The notes beneath the pieces were generated by a model. It made no database searches. It saw only the letters and a list, made by a program, of their open reading frames with translations, and had not been told where the DNA came from. The position numbers and the translations under genes were made by a program. A DNA stretch of 64,000 nt, taken from positions 1 through 64,000 of the forward strand of contig CALXEL010000074.1 in NCBI GenBank assembly GCA_944387315.1, in the 5' to 3' direction. This DNA is from an uncultured Clostridia bacterium. Its GTDB lineage: Bacteria > Bacillota > Clostridia > Oscillospirales > Ruminococcaceae. The first letter of the stretch is position 1. Each line of letters starts with the position of its first letter. Below, piece by piece: positions 8,958 through 19,022 of this stretch.

Positions 8958-8978
8958 ATTCCAAAAGGAGAACTGTCC

Positions 8979-10331
8979 ATGGGAAGAATTTTTGGTACCG
9001 ATGGCGCCAGAGGCGTAGCTGGCACAGAGCTGACTGTTCAGCTGGCTATGGATATTGGCCGGGCAGCCGCTATGGTAGCCGGCAAAAAAACAGGTAAACG
9101 TCCCCTCGTCGCCATAGGGAAAGATACCCGCCTTTCTGGAGATATGCTGGAAAGTGCGGTAGCTGCTGGTCTCTGTTCGGTGGGCGCTGATGTATTACTG
9201 TTGGGAGTGTTGCCCACCCCAGCTGTGGCCTATCTGGTCAAGCGCTACCAGGCTGACGCGGGCATTATGCTCTCCGCCAGCCACAATCCCGCAGCCTATA
9301 ACGGAATTAAAATTTTTGGACCGGAGGGCTTTAAACTGACCGACGCCCAGGAAGAAGAAATCGAGGGCATTATTTTGGATCACACCATGGATTATCCCCA
9401 ACTCAGCGGGGAAGACCTGGGACGGGTTCGCCGGGTGGAGCAGGCTCACACCGATTATGTGGCCCATCTGGCTTCCACGGTGGGAGAGAAACTTACCGGC
9501 CTGCGGGTGGTTGTAGACTGTGCCAATGGCAGCGCCTCTGCCACTGCCAGAGAACTGATGGAGGCCCTGGGGGTGACCGCCGACTTTATTTGTGACGCCC
9601 CTGACGGTTATAATATCAATGAAAATTGTGGTTCAACCCATATTGAAAACCTGACCCAAGTGGTGCGTCAGGGAAACTATGATCTGGGCGTCGCCTTTGA
9701 TGGGGACGCAGACCGCTGTTTGGCAGTAGATGAACAGGGGGAACTGGTGGACGGCGATATGCTGCTGGCCATTTTCGGCCAGTGGATGCAGAAAACTGGA
9801 ACTTTACAAAAGGATTGTATCGTAGCGACAGTGATGAGCAATCTGGGCTTTTTCCGGTTTGCTGGCCAGGCGGGACTGCGTACCGAACAGACCAAGGTGG
9901 GAGACCGGTATGTTCTGGAGAAAATGCTGGAACAGGGTTACAACCTGGGAGGAGAGCAGTCTGGCCATGTGATTTTTTTGGACTATATGACCACAGGAGA
10001 TGGCCAGCTTTCCGCTGTGCAGCTGATGAAGATTCTCTATCACAGCGGCGAGAAGCTGTCGTCCCTGCGCAGTGTTATGAAAAAATATCCCCAGGTGTTG
10101 CTGGGGGTACAGGCTACGCCCCAGCGGAAGTCTGCTCTCGGTGAGAGTGTGCCAGTGCAGGAAGCCATTGCCCACCATACCCAGCTTTTGGGAGACAGAG
10201 GCCGGATTCTGGTCCGGGTCTCTGGAACTGAACCTCTCATCCGGGTTATGGTTGAGGGAGAGGACAAGACAGAAATTCAGGGGGTCGCCCAGGCGATTGC
10301 CCATACCATCGAGGAGAATTTACCCCAATGA
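8979..10331 (+). CDS. glmM: Phosphoglucosamine mutase GlmM
   Basis: 450 residues, the usual family length. It converts glucosamine-6-phosphate to glucosamine-1-phosphate on the way to UDP-GlcNAc and peptidoglycan. Visible motifs: GTDGARGVAG at the N-terminus, the phosphoserine loop LSASHNPAAYNG near residue 100, the Mg-binding DGDADRC near residue 243, the sugar-binding GGEQSGHVIF, and the phosphate-binding RVSGTEPLIRVM near the C-terminus. The stop overlaps the ATG of the next gene (ATGA), implying translational coupling. Confidence 0.97.
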   Translation: MGRIFGTDGARGVAGTELTVQLAMDIGRAAAMVAGKKTGKRPLVAIGKDTRLSGDMLESAVAAGLCSVGADVLLLGVLPTPAVAYLVKRYQADAGIMLSASHNPAAYNGIKIFGPEGFKLTDAQEEEIEGIILDHTMDYPQLSGEDLGRVRRVEQAHTDYVAHLASTVGEKLTGLRVVVDCANGSASATARELMEALGVTADFICDAPDGYNINENCGSTHIENLTQVVRQGNYDLGVAFDGDADRCLAVDEQGELVDGDMLLAIFGQWMQKTGTLQKDCIVATVMSNLGFFRFAGQAGLRTEQTKVGDRYVLEKMLEQGYNLGGEQSGHVIFLDYMTTGDGQLSAVQLMKILYHSGEKLSSLRSVMKKYPQVLLGVQATPQRKSALGESVPVQEAIAHHTQLLGDRGRILVRVSGTEPLIRVMVEGEDKTEIQGVAQAIAHTIEENLPQ

Positions 10332-11191
10332 GAATTGCGGAAAACTGGAAGGACTTTGAAGTAATCGATACCAGCAGCGGGGAAAAGCTGGAACGGTGGG
10401 GGGACGTGGTTTTGGCCCGTCCCGACCCACAGGTGATTTGGCAGACCCCAAAGGACGCCCAGTGGAAACGGATCAACGCCCGGTACCTGCGTTCCAATTC
10501 GGGAGGGGGCCACTGGGAAATCAAGCAGATGCCCACCCAGGAGTGGCAGATTACCTATGGCTCTCTGCGCTTTCTGATTCGGCCCACCGGCTTTAAACAC
10601 ACCGGCCTTTTTCCTGAGCAGGCTGTCAACTGGGATTTTATGGCTGAGAAAATTCGCCAGGCCAACCGTCCGGTTAAGGTCCTCAATCTCTTTGCCTATA
10701 CAGGTGGCGCTACAGTGGCCTGCGCTGCTGCCGGCGCCCAGGTTTGCCATGTGGACGCTTCCAAAGGCATGGTCCAGTGGGCCAGGGAAAACGCCAGGCT
10801 GTCAGGCCTGGAGCAGCATCCCATCCGCTGGATTGTAGATGACTGCCTTAAATTTATCGAGCGGGAGATCCGTCGGGGAAACCGGTATGACGCCATTGTT
10901 ATGGACCCTCCCTCCTATGGCCGGGGGCCGGGAGGGGAGGTCTGGAAGCTGGAAGATCAGGTCTACACCCTGGTGGATAAGGCCAGCCAGCTTTTGTCAG
11001 AGGAACCCTTGTTTTTCCTGCTCAATTCCTATACCACAGGCCTTTCCGCTTCGGTTATGGCCTATATTTTAGGGGTTACGGTACAGCGTAGCCACACTGG
11101 ACAGGTGACCGCCGATGAAATTGGACTTCCGGTTACCCGTACTGGTCTGGTGCTGCCTTGCGGCAGTACAGCTATTTGGCAGAAACTGTGA
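10328..11191 (+). CDS. Class I SAM-dependent methyltransferase (RlmI/RlmK-like)
   Basis: 287-residue Rossmann-fold methyltransferase like the catalytic part of RlmI/RlmK 23S rRNA cytosine/guanine methylases. Motif I is VLNLFAYTGGATVACAAAGA; the acidic ribose-binding HVDASKGMVQWARENA follows; motif IV is IVMDPPSYGRGPGG, with DPPSY as expected for base N- or C-methylation. An N-terminal region has IRPTGFKHTGLFPEQ, common in this group. No PUA domain is present. It overlaps glmM by 4 bases. RNA is the likely substrate; the exact base is unknown. Confidence 0.82.
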   Translation: MRIAENWKDFEVIDTSSGEKLERWGDVVLARPDPQVIWQTPKDAQWKRINARYLRSNSGGGHWEIKQMPTQEWQITYGSLRFLIRPTGFKHTGLFPEQAVNWDFMAEKIRQANRPVKVLNLFAYTGGATVACAAAGAQVCHVDASKGMVQWARENARLSGLEQHPIRWIVDDCLKFIEREIRRGNRYDAIVMDPPSYGRGPGGEVWKLEDQVYTLVDKASQLLSEEPLFFLLNSYTTGLSASVMAYILGVTVQRSHTGQVTADEIGLPVTRTGLVLPCGSTAIWQKL

Positions 11192-11223
11192 TCTCAATAA
11201 AACAAAGGCGGTAGAGTTGTCCT

Positions 11224-12075
11224 ATGGATTCCATTATTGTAGCGGACAAGCTGAATTTTTATTATCAAAATGAGGGGGAGGCGCCTCAGCGGGTGCTCAA
11301 AGACCTCTCTATTCAAATTGCGCCGGGAGAGTTTGTGGCGGTACTGGGTCACAACGGCTCTGGAAAATCCACCTTGGCCAAGCATTTTAACGCCATCTTG
11401 TTACCCCAGGGCGGGGTTTGCTATGTCAATGGCATTGATACCCGCCAGGAGGACAAGCTATTTGAGATCCGGCAGCAGGTGGGTATGGTGTTCCAGAACC
11501 CTGACAACCAGATTGTAGCCACCATTGTGGAAGAAGATGTGGCCTTTGCCCTGGAAAATATGGGAGTGGAACCGTCAGAAATCCGCCGTCGTGTGGACGA
11601 GGCGCTGCGCTCGGTGGGAATGTACGAGTTCCGGGAACACGCCCCCCATCAGCTTTCTGGCGGACAGAAACAACGGGTGGCCATTGCCGGTATTATCGCC
11701 ATGCGTCCCCGCTGTATCGTGTTGGATGAGCCTACCGCTATGCTGGATCCCAGAGGACGGCAGGAGGTAATGCGCACCATTCGCCGTCTCAATACCGAAT
11801 TTGGTATTACGGTGGTACTCATTACTCACTATATGGATGAGGCCGCCCAATGTGACCGGGTTGTTGTGGTGGATGATGGAGTTATTTTGTTGGATGATAC
11901 CCCCAAGCAGGTATTTTCCCATGTTGAGGAGCTTAAAAAGGTGGGGTTGGATGTGCCCCAAGCTACAGAACTCATTTATGAACTGAACCGGGAGGGTCTT
12001 TCCCTGCCCAGAGATATTATTTCAGAAGAGGAATGTGTAACCGTTCTGGCTGAGCTGCTGAGCCACAGCCGGTAA
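11224..12075 (+). CDS. ecfA1: Energy-coupling factor transporter ATPase EcfA1
   Basis: 283-residue ABC ATPase of the ECF (CbiO-like) type. Walker A GHNGSGKST near residue 42, Q-loop VFQNPDNQIVATIVEEDVAF (the N-P-D-N-Q-I-V stretch is typical of EcfA1), signature LSGGQKQR, Walker B CIVLDEPTAMLDP, and switch His in ITHYMDEA. Forms a heterodimer with EcfA2 and couples through EcfT to vitamin- or metal-binding S subunits encoded elsewhere. It begins 33 bp after the methyltransferase. Confidence 0.93.
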   Translation: MDSIIVADKLNFYYQNEGEAPQRVLKDLSIQIAPGEFVAVLGHNGSGKSTLAKHFNAILLPQGGVCYVNGIDTRQEDKLFEIRQQVGMVFQNPDNQIVATIVEEDVAFALENMGVEPSEIRRRVDEALRSVGMYEFREHAPHQLSGGQKQRVAIAGIIAMRPRCIVLDEPTAMLDPRGRQEVMRTIRRLNTEFGITVVLITHYMDEAAQCDRVVVVDDGVILLDDTPKQVFSHVEELKKVGLDVPQATELIYELNREGLSLPRDIISEEECVTVLAELLSHSR

Positions 12076-12126
12076 GGGAAACCCTTTGTCCCAGCAATAC
12101 CGGATGGATACCGGAGGAGTGAAAGC

Positions 12127-13002
12127 ATGTCAACACCTGTTATACAAACAGAAAACCTGTCTTACGTCTATTCTAAAGGCACCCCCTTTGAAAAGACAGC
12201 GGTAGAAAATGTCAATATTCAGATTGAAAAAGGGGCCTTTGTAGGTGTAATTGGTCACACTGGCTCTGGAAAGTCCACCTTGATTCAGCACTTTAATGGT
12301 TTGCTTGCGCCAACCAGTGGAAAAATCTGGATTGACGGAGAGGATATGTGGGCAAATCCCAAAGAGATTCGTAAATTCCGCTTTAAGGTGGGTTTGGTAT
12401 TTCAGTATCCTGAGTATCAGCTGTTTGAGGAAACGGTCTATAAAGATATTGCCTTTGGCCCTACCAATATGGGGCTTTCCCAGGAGGAAATTGACCAGAG
12501 AGTTCGAGAGGCAGCTGGCTTTGTGGGGCTTACTGAGGAACAGATGGCCAAATCCCCTTTTGAGCTTTCCGGCGGGCAGAAACGCCGGGTAGCTATCGCT
12601 GGTGTTTTGGCCATGCGGCCGGAAGTTTTGATTTTGGATGAGCCCACCGCTGGTTTGGATCCCAGAGGACGGGAACTGATTCTGGGACAGATTCAGGAGT
12701 ATCACCGCCGGAATGGAAATACCATTTTGCTGGTTTCCCACAGTATGGAGGATGTAGCCAAATATGCTCAAAAAGCTCTGGTTATGAACGATTCCAGGGT
12801 GTTTATGTACGACGATGTGGACAAGGTATTTGCCCATGCTGGTGAGATTGAGCAGATGGGCCTTTCGGTACCGCAAATTACACGGATTTTTTTACGCCTG
12901 GCTCAGCTGGGCTATCCAGTAAGTTCCGATGTCTATACCATTGAGCAGGCAAAAGCGCAACTGATGACACTGCTGAAAAAGGGGGAGAGACCCAATGCTT
13001 AA
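12127..13002 (+). CDS. ecfA2: Energy-coupling factor transporter ATPase EcfA2
   Basis: 291-residue partner ATPase. Walker A GHTGSGKST, Q-loop VFQYPEYQLFEETVYKDIAF (the YPEYQLFE form marks EcfA2), signature LSGGQKRR, Walker B LILDEPTAGLDP and SHSMEDVAKYA. A GGAG site precedes ATG 12127. Its end overlaps the ecfT start by 8 bases, so the two are translationally coupled. Confidence 0.93.
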   Translation: MSTPVIQTENLSYVYSKGTPFEKTAVENVNIQIEKGAFVGVIGHTGSGKSTLIQHFNGLLAPTSGKIWIDGEDMWANPKEIRKFRFKVGLVFQYPEYQLFEETVYKDIAFGPTNMGLSQEEIDQRVREAAGFVGLTEEQMAKSPFELSGGQKRRVAIAGVLAMRPEVLILDEPTAGLDPRGRELILGQIQEYHRRNGNTILLVSHSMEDVAKYAQKALVMNDSRVFMYDDVDKVFAHAGEIEQMGLSVPQITRIFLRLAQLGYPVSSDVYTIEQAKAQLMTLLKKGERPNA

Positions 13003-13810
13003 AGATATTACCATTGGTCAGTACTTTCCTGGCAAAAGCATTGTCCATCGTTTGGATCCCAGGATGAAAATTATCCTGACCGTATTGTTTATTATCATGT
13101 TGTTTACCGCCAACAATTTTGCTGGTATGGGTGTGGGAATCCTCTTTTTGGTTGTTGGTTATCTGGTGTCCAGGATTCCTTTTTCCATGATAGGTAAAAG
13201 CATCAAACCAGTGGTTCCCATTATTGTGTTTACCGCTGTACTCAATATGTTTTTTATTGAAGGGGGAAGAGTCCTTTTTGAGATTTGGGTACTGAAAATC
13301 ACCACTGAGGGTCTTAGCCTGGCTGCTATGATGGCCCTGCGTATTATCTGTCTCATCGCGGGGACCTCACTGCTCACCTATACCACTTCCCCAATTGCCC
13401 TCACCGATGGAATTGAGCGGCTGATGAGCCCTCTCAAGCATTTGAAGGTGCCTGTCCATGAGCTGGCCATGATGATGACCATTGCCCTGCGCTTTATCCC
13501 CACTCTGATTGAGGAGACGGATAAAATTATGTCGGCACAAAAAGCCAGAGGCGCAGATATGGAGTCGGGTGGTGTGATGCAGCGAGCCAAAGCTTTGGTT
13601 CCCATCCTGATTCCCCTTTTTGTTTCCTCTTTCCGTCGGGCAGAAGAGCTAGCTTTGGCAATGGAGTGCCGCTGCTATCATGGAGGAGAGGGCAGAACCC
13701 GCATGAAACAGCTAAAACTTTCCTATCTCGACTTTGTATGCTGCGGATTTGTGGTATTCTGTTTACTGGCAACCATTGTCTGCAATAATTTGCTGCCCTC
13801 TGTGTACTGA
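12995..13810 (+). CDS. ecfT: Energy-coupling factor transporter membrane subunit EcfT
   Basis: 271-residue membrane protein linking the ATPases to S subunits. Hydrophobic segments are visible at residues 25-65, 70-90, 105-130 and near the C-terminus. The two cytoplasmic coupling-helix motifs are present: SAQKARGAD (A-R-G) and, in second place, AMECRCYHGGEGRTRMK, where the usual A-R-G/A-R-C form is C-R-C. No S subunit lies nearby, so this is a shared (group II) energising module. Confidence 0.92.
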   Translation: MLKDITIGQYFPGKSIVHRLDPRMKIILTVLFIIMLFTANNFAGMGVGILFLVVGYLVSRIPFSMIGKSIKPVVPIIVFTAVLNMFFIEGGRVLFEIWVLKITTEGLSLAAMMALRIICLIAGTSLLTYTTSPIALTDGIERLMSPLKHLKVPVHELAMMMTIALRFIPTLIEETDKIMSAQKARGADMESGGVMQRAKALVPILIPLFVSSFRRAEELALAMECRCYHGGEGRTRMKQLKLSYLDFVCCGFVVFCLLATIVCNNLLPSVY

Positions 13811-13812
13811 TT

Positions 13813-14601
13813 ATGAGAAATCTACTTTTGACCATTCGATTTTGTGGGACTGCCTACCATGGATTTCAGGTACAGAAAAATGCCCTGGCTGTAGCAGATG
13901 CTTTTCAGTCAGTTTTGCGGAAAGTTCTGAAGGAATCCCCTCAGATCAAGGGGTGTTCCCGTACCGATACCGGGGTCCATGCCAATATGTTTTGTATCTC
14001 CTTTCAAACTGAGAAACAGATTCCCTGCGACGGGTTGCTTTGGGCCCTCAACAACAATCTGCCCGATGATATTGGAGTGATCTCTTGTCGGGAGGTGCCT
14101 TTGGATTTTCACGCCCGGTACAGCTGTATTGGCAAACGGTATCTGTATCAGGTGTATAACGCCCCTTTCCGGGACCCTTTCCTGGATAAGCGGGCGCTGC
14201 TCTATCAGCATCCTATTGATGAGAAATATCTCAATGAAGCTGCCAAGTACTTTTTGGGTACCCACGATTTTGCCACTTTTTGCCGGGCGGACAGCACTGT
14301 TGAGGACACTGTTCGCACCATCTATGATTTCCACGTGACCCGACAGGGCCCAATGGTATATTTCTCGGTCACTGGAGATGGCTTTTTATATAACATGGTA
14401 CGTATTTTGGTGGGCACTTTGCTGGCTGTTTCCGCTGGGAAGATCGCTCCATCCGAAATTCCTGACATCATTGCTTCAGGCAACCGGGAGCGTGCGGGCA
14501 TTACAGTCCCGCCTTATGGACTCTATCTGGATTATGTGTTTTATCCCCCGGAAGATCCCCGGGCGGGTGGGGAATTTTCCCAAGAGGAGATGAAATTGTG
14601 A
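13813..14601 (+). CDS. truA: tRNA pseudouridine(38-40) synthase TruA
   Basis: 262-residue pseudouridine synthase acting on the tRNA anticodon arm. The catalytic Asp is in GCSRTDTGVHANMFC near residue 53; RYLYQVYN, HDFATFCRADS and FLYNMVRILVGTLL are further TruA hallmarks. It begins 2 bp after ecfT, the familiar ecfA-ecfA-ecfT-truA order of Firmicutes. The stop overlaps the GTG of the next gene. Confidence 0.95.
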   Translation: MRNLLLTIRFCGTAYHGFQVQKNALAVADAFQSVLRKVLKESPQIKGCSRTDTGVHANMFCISFQTEKQIPCDGLLWALNNNLPDDIGVISCREVPLDFHARYSCIGKRYLYQVYNAPFRDPFLDKRALLYQHPIDEKYLNEAAKYFLGTHDFATFCRADSTVEDTVRTIYDFHVTRQGPMVYFSVTGDGFLYNMVRILVGTLLAVSAGKIAPSEIPDIIASGNRERAGITVPPYGLYLDYVFYPPEDPRAGGEFSQEEMKL

Positions 14602-15761
14602 GCAAACTGACCAACATAGAACAGCTGTATCGAGAACGGGCCAAACAACGTTTGATCCGCAGGATGGTTACTTTTACCATCCTAGCGCTCATTGTTATTG
14701 GCGGCTTTTACATATTTCGTATGACCGAAGACTTTGATATAAAACAGGGATTGGAGCAATTGGCCGATTCCTTTACCAAGGGGCCTGGGTATCCTGTATC
14801 CATTCCTCAGGGTAAAGTATATGCTCTGGGACAGATGGGTTCCTCTGTCACATTGTTGGATGATACCAATTTTTATCGATACAGTGGATCGGGTAAGGAA
14901 CAGATGAATGTCCAGCATGGCTATTACCGTCCCATGGCGGTACAGTCCTCAGATCGGGTGGTTATTTTTGACCAGGGTGCTACCTCCCTGCGGGTGGACA
15001 GCCGAAGCAAAAATCTTTTCAATAAGGTGTACCCTTATGATATTATTACAGCTGATATTAATAGCTCTAATCAGGTAGCTGTAGCGACAGGAGCTTCTCG
15101 GTATGCTGCCAGTGTCACCGTTTACAATAAAAATTTTGAGGAAATTTATATTTGGCAGTCGGAAAACCTGATTACCGATTTGACCTTGGCGGAAAAAGAC
15201 AACATGATGGCAGTTTCCACAGTAGAAACAGTGGATGGGACCTTGCGTACGACCATTCGGTTTTTGAAATTCAGCTCAGAGGAGGAATATGCGCAACTGG
15301 TTTTAGATGACCAAATGGTTTATTCTATTGATTTTAAGGGCAAAGACAATACTCTTTATGTCATTACCGATCAAAATGTTTATGGAGTTTCCACCCAGGG
15401 GGTGGTATTGACCCGGTATTCCTTTGACAATCAGCCCTTATGGGCTTACGATAACACAGACGAGACAGCTATTGGTTTAGCAGTTGGTGATTATGACCAG
15501 CAGCGGAAACTGAACCTGTATCAGCTGGATCTCAATTTAAACAGCACTGGGCCTGTGGCCATTAGCGACCATATATTGTCGATGGAGTGCGCCCAGGGAA
15601 ATCTCTATGTTTTAGCAGAAAATATGTTGTACAGCTATAACAACAAACTGGAGCTGGTTCAGTCCCTTGTTCTGCCTGACGCAAAAGCTATGACGGTTAT
15701 AGGGGACCATTTGTACTATGTCACCAGTGGTGAAATTCAGAAATTATCCCTCTCCTCCTGA
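14598..15761 (+). CDS. DUF5711-like membrane-anchored protein, probable beta-propeller
   Basis: 387 residues. A short basic cytoplasmic start is followed by one membrane helix (MVTFTILALIVIGGFYIF, about residues 23-41). The rest is extracellular and made of repeated short strands such as GKVYALGQMGSSVTLLDDTNFYRYS, DRVVIFDQGATSLRV and NTLYVITDQNVYGVSTQG, which suggests a beta-propeller. This layout matches the DUF5711 family common in Clostridia, of unknown function. The GTG start has AGAGGAGAT upstream and overlaps truA by 4 bases. It lies next to CvpA, another envelope protein. Confidence 0.7.
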   Translation: MSKLTNIEQLYRERAKQRLIRRMVTFTILALIVIGGFYIFRMTEDFDIKQGLEQLADSFTKGPGYPVSIPQGKVYALGQMGSSVTLLDDTNFYRYSGSGKEQMNVQHGYYRPMAVQSSDRVVIFDQGATSLRVDSRSKNLFNKVYPYDIITADINSSNQVAVATGASRYAASVTVYNKNFEEIYIWQSENLITDLTLAEKDNMMAVSTVETVDGTLRTTIRFLKFSSEEEYAQLVLDDQMVYSIDFKGKDNTLYVITDQNVYGVSTQGVVLTRYSFDNQPLWAYDNTDETAIGLAVGDYDQQRKLNLYQLDLNLNSTGPVAISDHILSMECAQGNLYVLAENMLYSYNNKLELVQSLVLPDAKAMTVIGDHLYYVTSGEIQKLSLSS

Positions 15762-15797
15762 TTGGGATTTTTGTGGATTCAATAAAGGAGACTATCT

Positions 15798-16520
15798 ATG
15801 GAACATTATACTCCCTTGATTTTAGATGCAGCTACGATTTTAATTTTTGGCCTGTTTATCTATCTTGCTTCCCGTACCGGCTTTATTCGTTCGGTACTGA
15901 AACTGGGCGGGACACTGGCCTCAATGATAGTAGCTTCTATGTTGAGTTCCTCTTTGGCCAAAACCATCTACTCCACTTTTTTTCGTACCAGTCTGATTAA
16001 TTCTTTGGGCTCAGCGATTCAAAATTCCACCGCCCCGGAGGACTTGCTCAACAATTTGACCCAGGCGGTTATGGAACTTCCGGCGGTTGTAGTCAATGTG
16101 TTGCAGTTTGATGTGGACAGTATCTCCAACAAACTGGCCTCCAGTCTGACAGATTCGGCAGAAACCATTGCTCTGACTTTGGTGGATTCGGTAGTGGGAC
16201 CCGCAGTTGTCAGCATTCTGCAGGTAGTGCTCTTTTTTGTCCTTTTTGTTCTTTGCGTGATCGCGGTGAAGATTCTCAGCCAGATGTTTAAAGTGGTAGA
16301 TGAGATCCCCTTGATTGGGCCGGTCAATACGCTGTTGGGGGGAGTAGTAGGCGCCGGAGAAGCGGTGGTTCTGTTTATCCTGGCAGCGGCGGTGATACAG
16401 GCGGTTATCGTTATGGGGAATCACAGTATGCCTTATTTGACCCAGGATGTGATCTCCTCTACTTTTGTATTCCGACTGTTTTTTGAATACAATCCCATTA
16501 TTGATATTTTTGGATTGTAA
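15798..16520 (+). CDS. CvpA family membrane protein
   Basis: 240-residue protein with four predicted membrane helices, starting after a short LILDAATILIFGLFIYLASRTGFIRS segment. The pattern of helix, R-x-G-F, helix, a central amphipathic part, and then the final pair (VVSILQVVLFFVLFVLCVIAVKIL and GVVGAGEAVVLFILAAAVIQAVIV) fits CvpA (colicin V production) proteins. The family is linked to envelope functions but its biochemical role is unknown. AAAGGAG lies 5 bases before ATG. It is the last gene of the run that begins with ruvC. Confidence 0.78.
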   Translation: MEHYTPLILDAATILIFGLFIYLASRTGFIRSVLKLGGTLASMIVASMLSSSLAKTIYSTFFRTSLINSLGSAIQNSTAPEDLLNNLTQAVMELPAVVVNVLQFDVDSISNKLASSLTDSAETIALTLVDSVVGPAVVSILQVVLFFVLFVLCVIAVKILSQMFKVVDEIPLIGPVNTLLGGVVGAGEAVVLFILAAAVIQAVIVMGNHSMPYLTQDVISSTFVFRLFFEYNPIIDIFGL

Positions 16521-16668
16521 GAATTTGAAAAAATATGGCTAAGAATGCCCAAGATTACAGAATACCTGTTTTTTTGTCATGTTTTATTCACAGACACTGC
16601 GTATAATATACTGGTCAAATTATATAACAGACTAACCAATCTCTATCAAAATCGAGGTGTGAAAATAG

Positions 16669-18960
16669 ATGAACAATATGATGTGTTCCCGTTGTAAAAA
16701 GAGACCTGCGGTTATTTATCTTAGCCGGCTGGAAGGCGGGGAGATGGTAAATGAGGGACTTTGCCTTCAGTGCGCCAAGGAGCTGGGGATTCCCCAAGTA
16801 AAAGAAATCATTGACAAGATGGGAATATCCGAGGAGGAAATCGAGGCCATGAGCGACCAGATGATGGAGCTTATGGGAGATGGTGAAGACGAAAACTTTG
16901 AGATGGGCGGCGCTCAGCCCTTTCCGTTTTTACAGAATATTTTTGGAGGAGAGTTAAAACCCTCTGAGGAAAAGGAACGCTCTATTTCCGCCTCTGATTC
17001 CAAATCTGCTGGCTCCAAAGGGGAGAAGCGCGGCGCTAAAAAGGAAAAGCGCTATAAGTATCTGGACAACTACTGTGAGAATATTACCCAAAAGGCCAGA
17101 GAAGGCAAGATTGACCGGATTATTGGCCGGGAAAAGGAAATTTACCGGGTGACTCAAATTCTCAACCGCCGTACCAAGAATAATCCCTGTTTGATTGGTG
17201 AGCCCGGTGTAGGTAAAACCGCCATCGCGGAAGGCATTGCCCAGAAGCTGGCGTCGGGAGATGTGCCTGCCAGCCTGGCAGACAAAGAGCTCTACCTGTT
17301 GGATTTGACAGCGCTGGTAGCTGGCACTCAGTTCCGGGGTCAGTTTGAGAGCCGGGTCAAGGGGCTGGTAGAGGATATTAAAACCGCGGGAAATGTGATT
17401 TTGTTTATTGATGAAATTCACAACCTGGTGGGTGCCGGAGACTCAGAAGGCTCCATGAATGCGGCCAATATTTTAAAACCCGCCCTGTCCCGGGGCGAGA
17501 TACAGGTGATTGGTGCTACAACCTTTAATGAATATCGGAAACATATTGAAAAGGACGCGGCATTGGAGCGGCGTTTCCAGCCTGTCACCATCAATGAGCC
17601 CTCTATCGCTGAAGCGGTAGAAGTTTTGCAGGGAGTTAAGATTTATTACGAGCGGTTCCACCGGGTAACAGTTTCGGATGATATTGTCCGCCGGGCGGTA
17701 GTAATGGCCGAACGGTATATTACCGACCGCTACTTGCCGGATAAAGCCATTGACCTGTTGGACGAGGCTTGCTCCTGCTGCAATTTGGAAAATCAAGATC
17801 TGGCCCATCTGGATCAATTGAACCGCCGGCTAAAAACCTATCTCCAGCAGGAATCCGACATGGAACAGGATCCCAATGTGGATTATGAAAAGCTGGCTCA
17901 GCTGCGTGCTGAGAAACTGCGCCTCACTGATGAAATCAAAGAGCTGGAACCCAAGGCTTTGGGCGCCCAGGTAACAGTGGATGACCTGGCTAAGGTGATT
18001 GAACTGTGGACCGGTATTCCCGCCAGTAAAATCAAGGAATCGGAAATGAGTAAGGTGGCTCATCTGGATCAGGTGCTCAAATCCAAGATCATTGGCCAGG
18101 ATGAGGCTGTGGATCTGGTTGCGGCCGCTGTACGCCGTTCCCGGGTACAGATTACTGCCCGCCGCCGGCCGGCGTCGTTCATCTTTGTAGGTCCTACCGG
18201 CGTGGGAAAAACAGAGCTGGTTAAAGTGCTGTCCCAGGAGCTGTTTGATACCACCGATCCGCTGATTCGTTTGGATATGTCCGAATTTATGGAGAAACAT
18301 TCTGTTTCCCGTATTGTAGGTTCTCCTCCCGGATATGTGGGATATGATGAGGCGGGCCAGCTGACCGAAAAGGTGCGTCGGAGACCTTACTCGGTGGTAC
18401 TTTTTGATGAGATTGAAAAGGCTCACCCCGATGTTTTGAACATCCTGCTGCAAATACTGGACGAAGGCAAAATTACCGATGCCCATGGTCGGGTCGTATC
18501 CTTTGAAAATACAGTTTTAGTTATGACCTCTAACGCAGGCAGTGAGCAGCGTTCTTCCAGTGTAGGGTTCAATCGTGAACCGGCACAGGTGGCCAAAGAT
18601 CAGGCCTATAAAGCTCTGCGGGAGTTCCTGCGGCCTGAATTTTTGGGCCGGGTGGATGAAATTGTGGTATTCCGTCCATTGGATGAGAAAGATTTTGTTC
18701 GGATCGCGGCTTTGATGCTGGACGAGCTGAAAGAGCCTTTGAAAGAAAAAGGCATTGCTTTCAGCTATGAGGAAAGCGCTCTGCAGGTCATTGCCAAAAA
18801 AGCATATGGCTTAAAAAGCGGCGCCCGGGACATCCGTAAGGTGATCCGCAAAGAGGTAGAGGACGCCATCTGCACCAAGCTGCTGGAAAATCCCGACAAG
18901 ATGCCAGCTATTATCAAAATTATAGGGCAGGAGGACAGCATACAGCTGTATCTGGCCTAA
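16669..18960 (+). CDS. ClpE-like Clp protease ATP-binding subunit
   Basis: 763-residue AAA+ unfoldase with two nucleotide-binding domains (Walker A GEPGVGKT near residue 181 and GPTGVGKT near residue 507). It lacks the usual ClpC N-domain. Its N-terminus instead carries a zinc-finger pair, CSRCKK and CLQCAK, about 25 residues apart, the hallmark of ClpE. A coiled-coil middle segment (about 395-425) is present, as is the ClpP-contact loop VGF in the second domain. It probably hands unfolded proteins to ClpP; clpP is not in the window. The GAGGTG site precedes ATG. A TATAAT and a single GGTCAAA heptad lie upstream, but a full CtsR double repeat is not seen. Confidence 0.88.
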   Translation: MNNMMCSRCKKRPAVIYLSRLEGGEMVNEGLCLQCAKELGIPQVKEIIDKMGISEEEIEAMSDQMMELMGDGEDENFEMGGAQPFPFLQNIFGGELKPSEEKERSISASDSKSAGSKGEKRGAKKEKRYKYLDNYCENITQKAREGKIDRIIGREKEIYRVTQILNRRTKNNPCLIGEPGVGKTAIAEGIAQKLASGDVPASLADKELYLLDLTALVAGTQFRGQFESRVKGLVEDIKTAGNVILFIDEIHNLVGAGDSEGSMNAANILKPALSRGEIQVIGATTFNEYRKHIEKDAALERRFQPVTINEPSIAEAVEVLQGVKIYYERFHRVTVSDDIVRRAVVMAERYITDRYLPDKAIDLLDEACSCCNLENQDLAHLDQLNRRLKTYLQQESDMEQDPNVDYEKLAQLRAEKLRLTDEIKELEPKALGAQVTVDDLAKVIELWTGIPASKIKESEMSKVAHLDQVLKSKIIGQDEAVDLVAAAVRRSRVQITARRRPASFIFVGPTGVGKTELVKVLSQELFDTTDPLIRLDMSEFMEKHSVSRIVGSPPGYVGYDEAGQLTEKVRRRPYSVVLFDEIEKAHPDVLNILLQILDEGKITDAHGRVVSFENTVLVMTSNAGSEQRSSSVGFNREPAQVAKDQAYKALREFLRPEFLGRVDEIVVFRPLDEKDFVRIAALMLDELKEPLKEKGIAFSYEESALQVIAKKAYGLKSGARDIRKVIRKEVEDAICTKLLENPDKMPAIIKIIGQEDSIQLYLA

Positions 18961-18970
18961 TATATTCGAT

Positions 18971-19008
18971 AAAAAAGAGGAAAGCAAAATTTGCTTTCCT
19001 CTTTTTTT
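18971..19008. terminator. Bidirectional intrinsic terminator after clpE-like gene
   Basis: Perfect stem AAAGAGGAAAGCAAA / TTTGCTTTCCTCTTT with flanking A-run and T-run, placed between the convergent clpE-like gene and the DUF3841-like pair. Confidence 0.92.
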
Positions 19009-19022
19009 GTTGGAGAACTTGG

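Noticed and set aside
16606-16640. CtsR operator before the clpE-like gene
   Set aside because: Only one heptad is present; the direct repeat needed for CtsR is missing.
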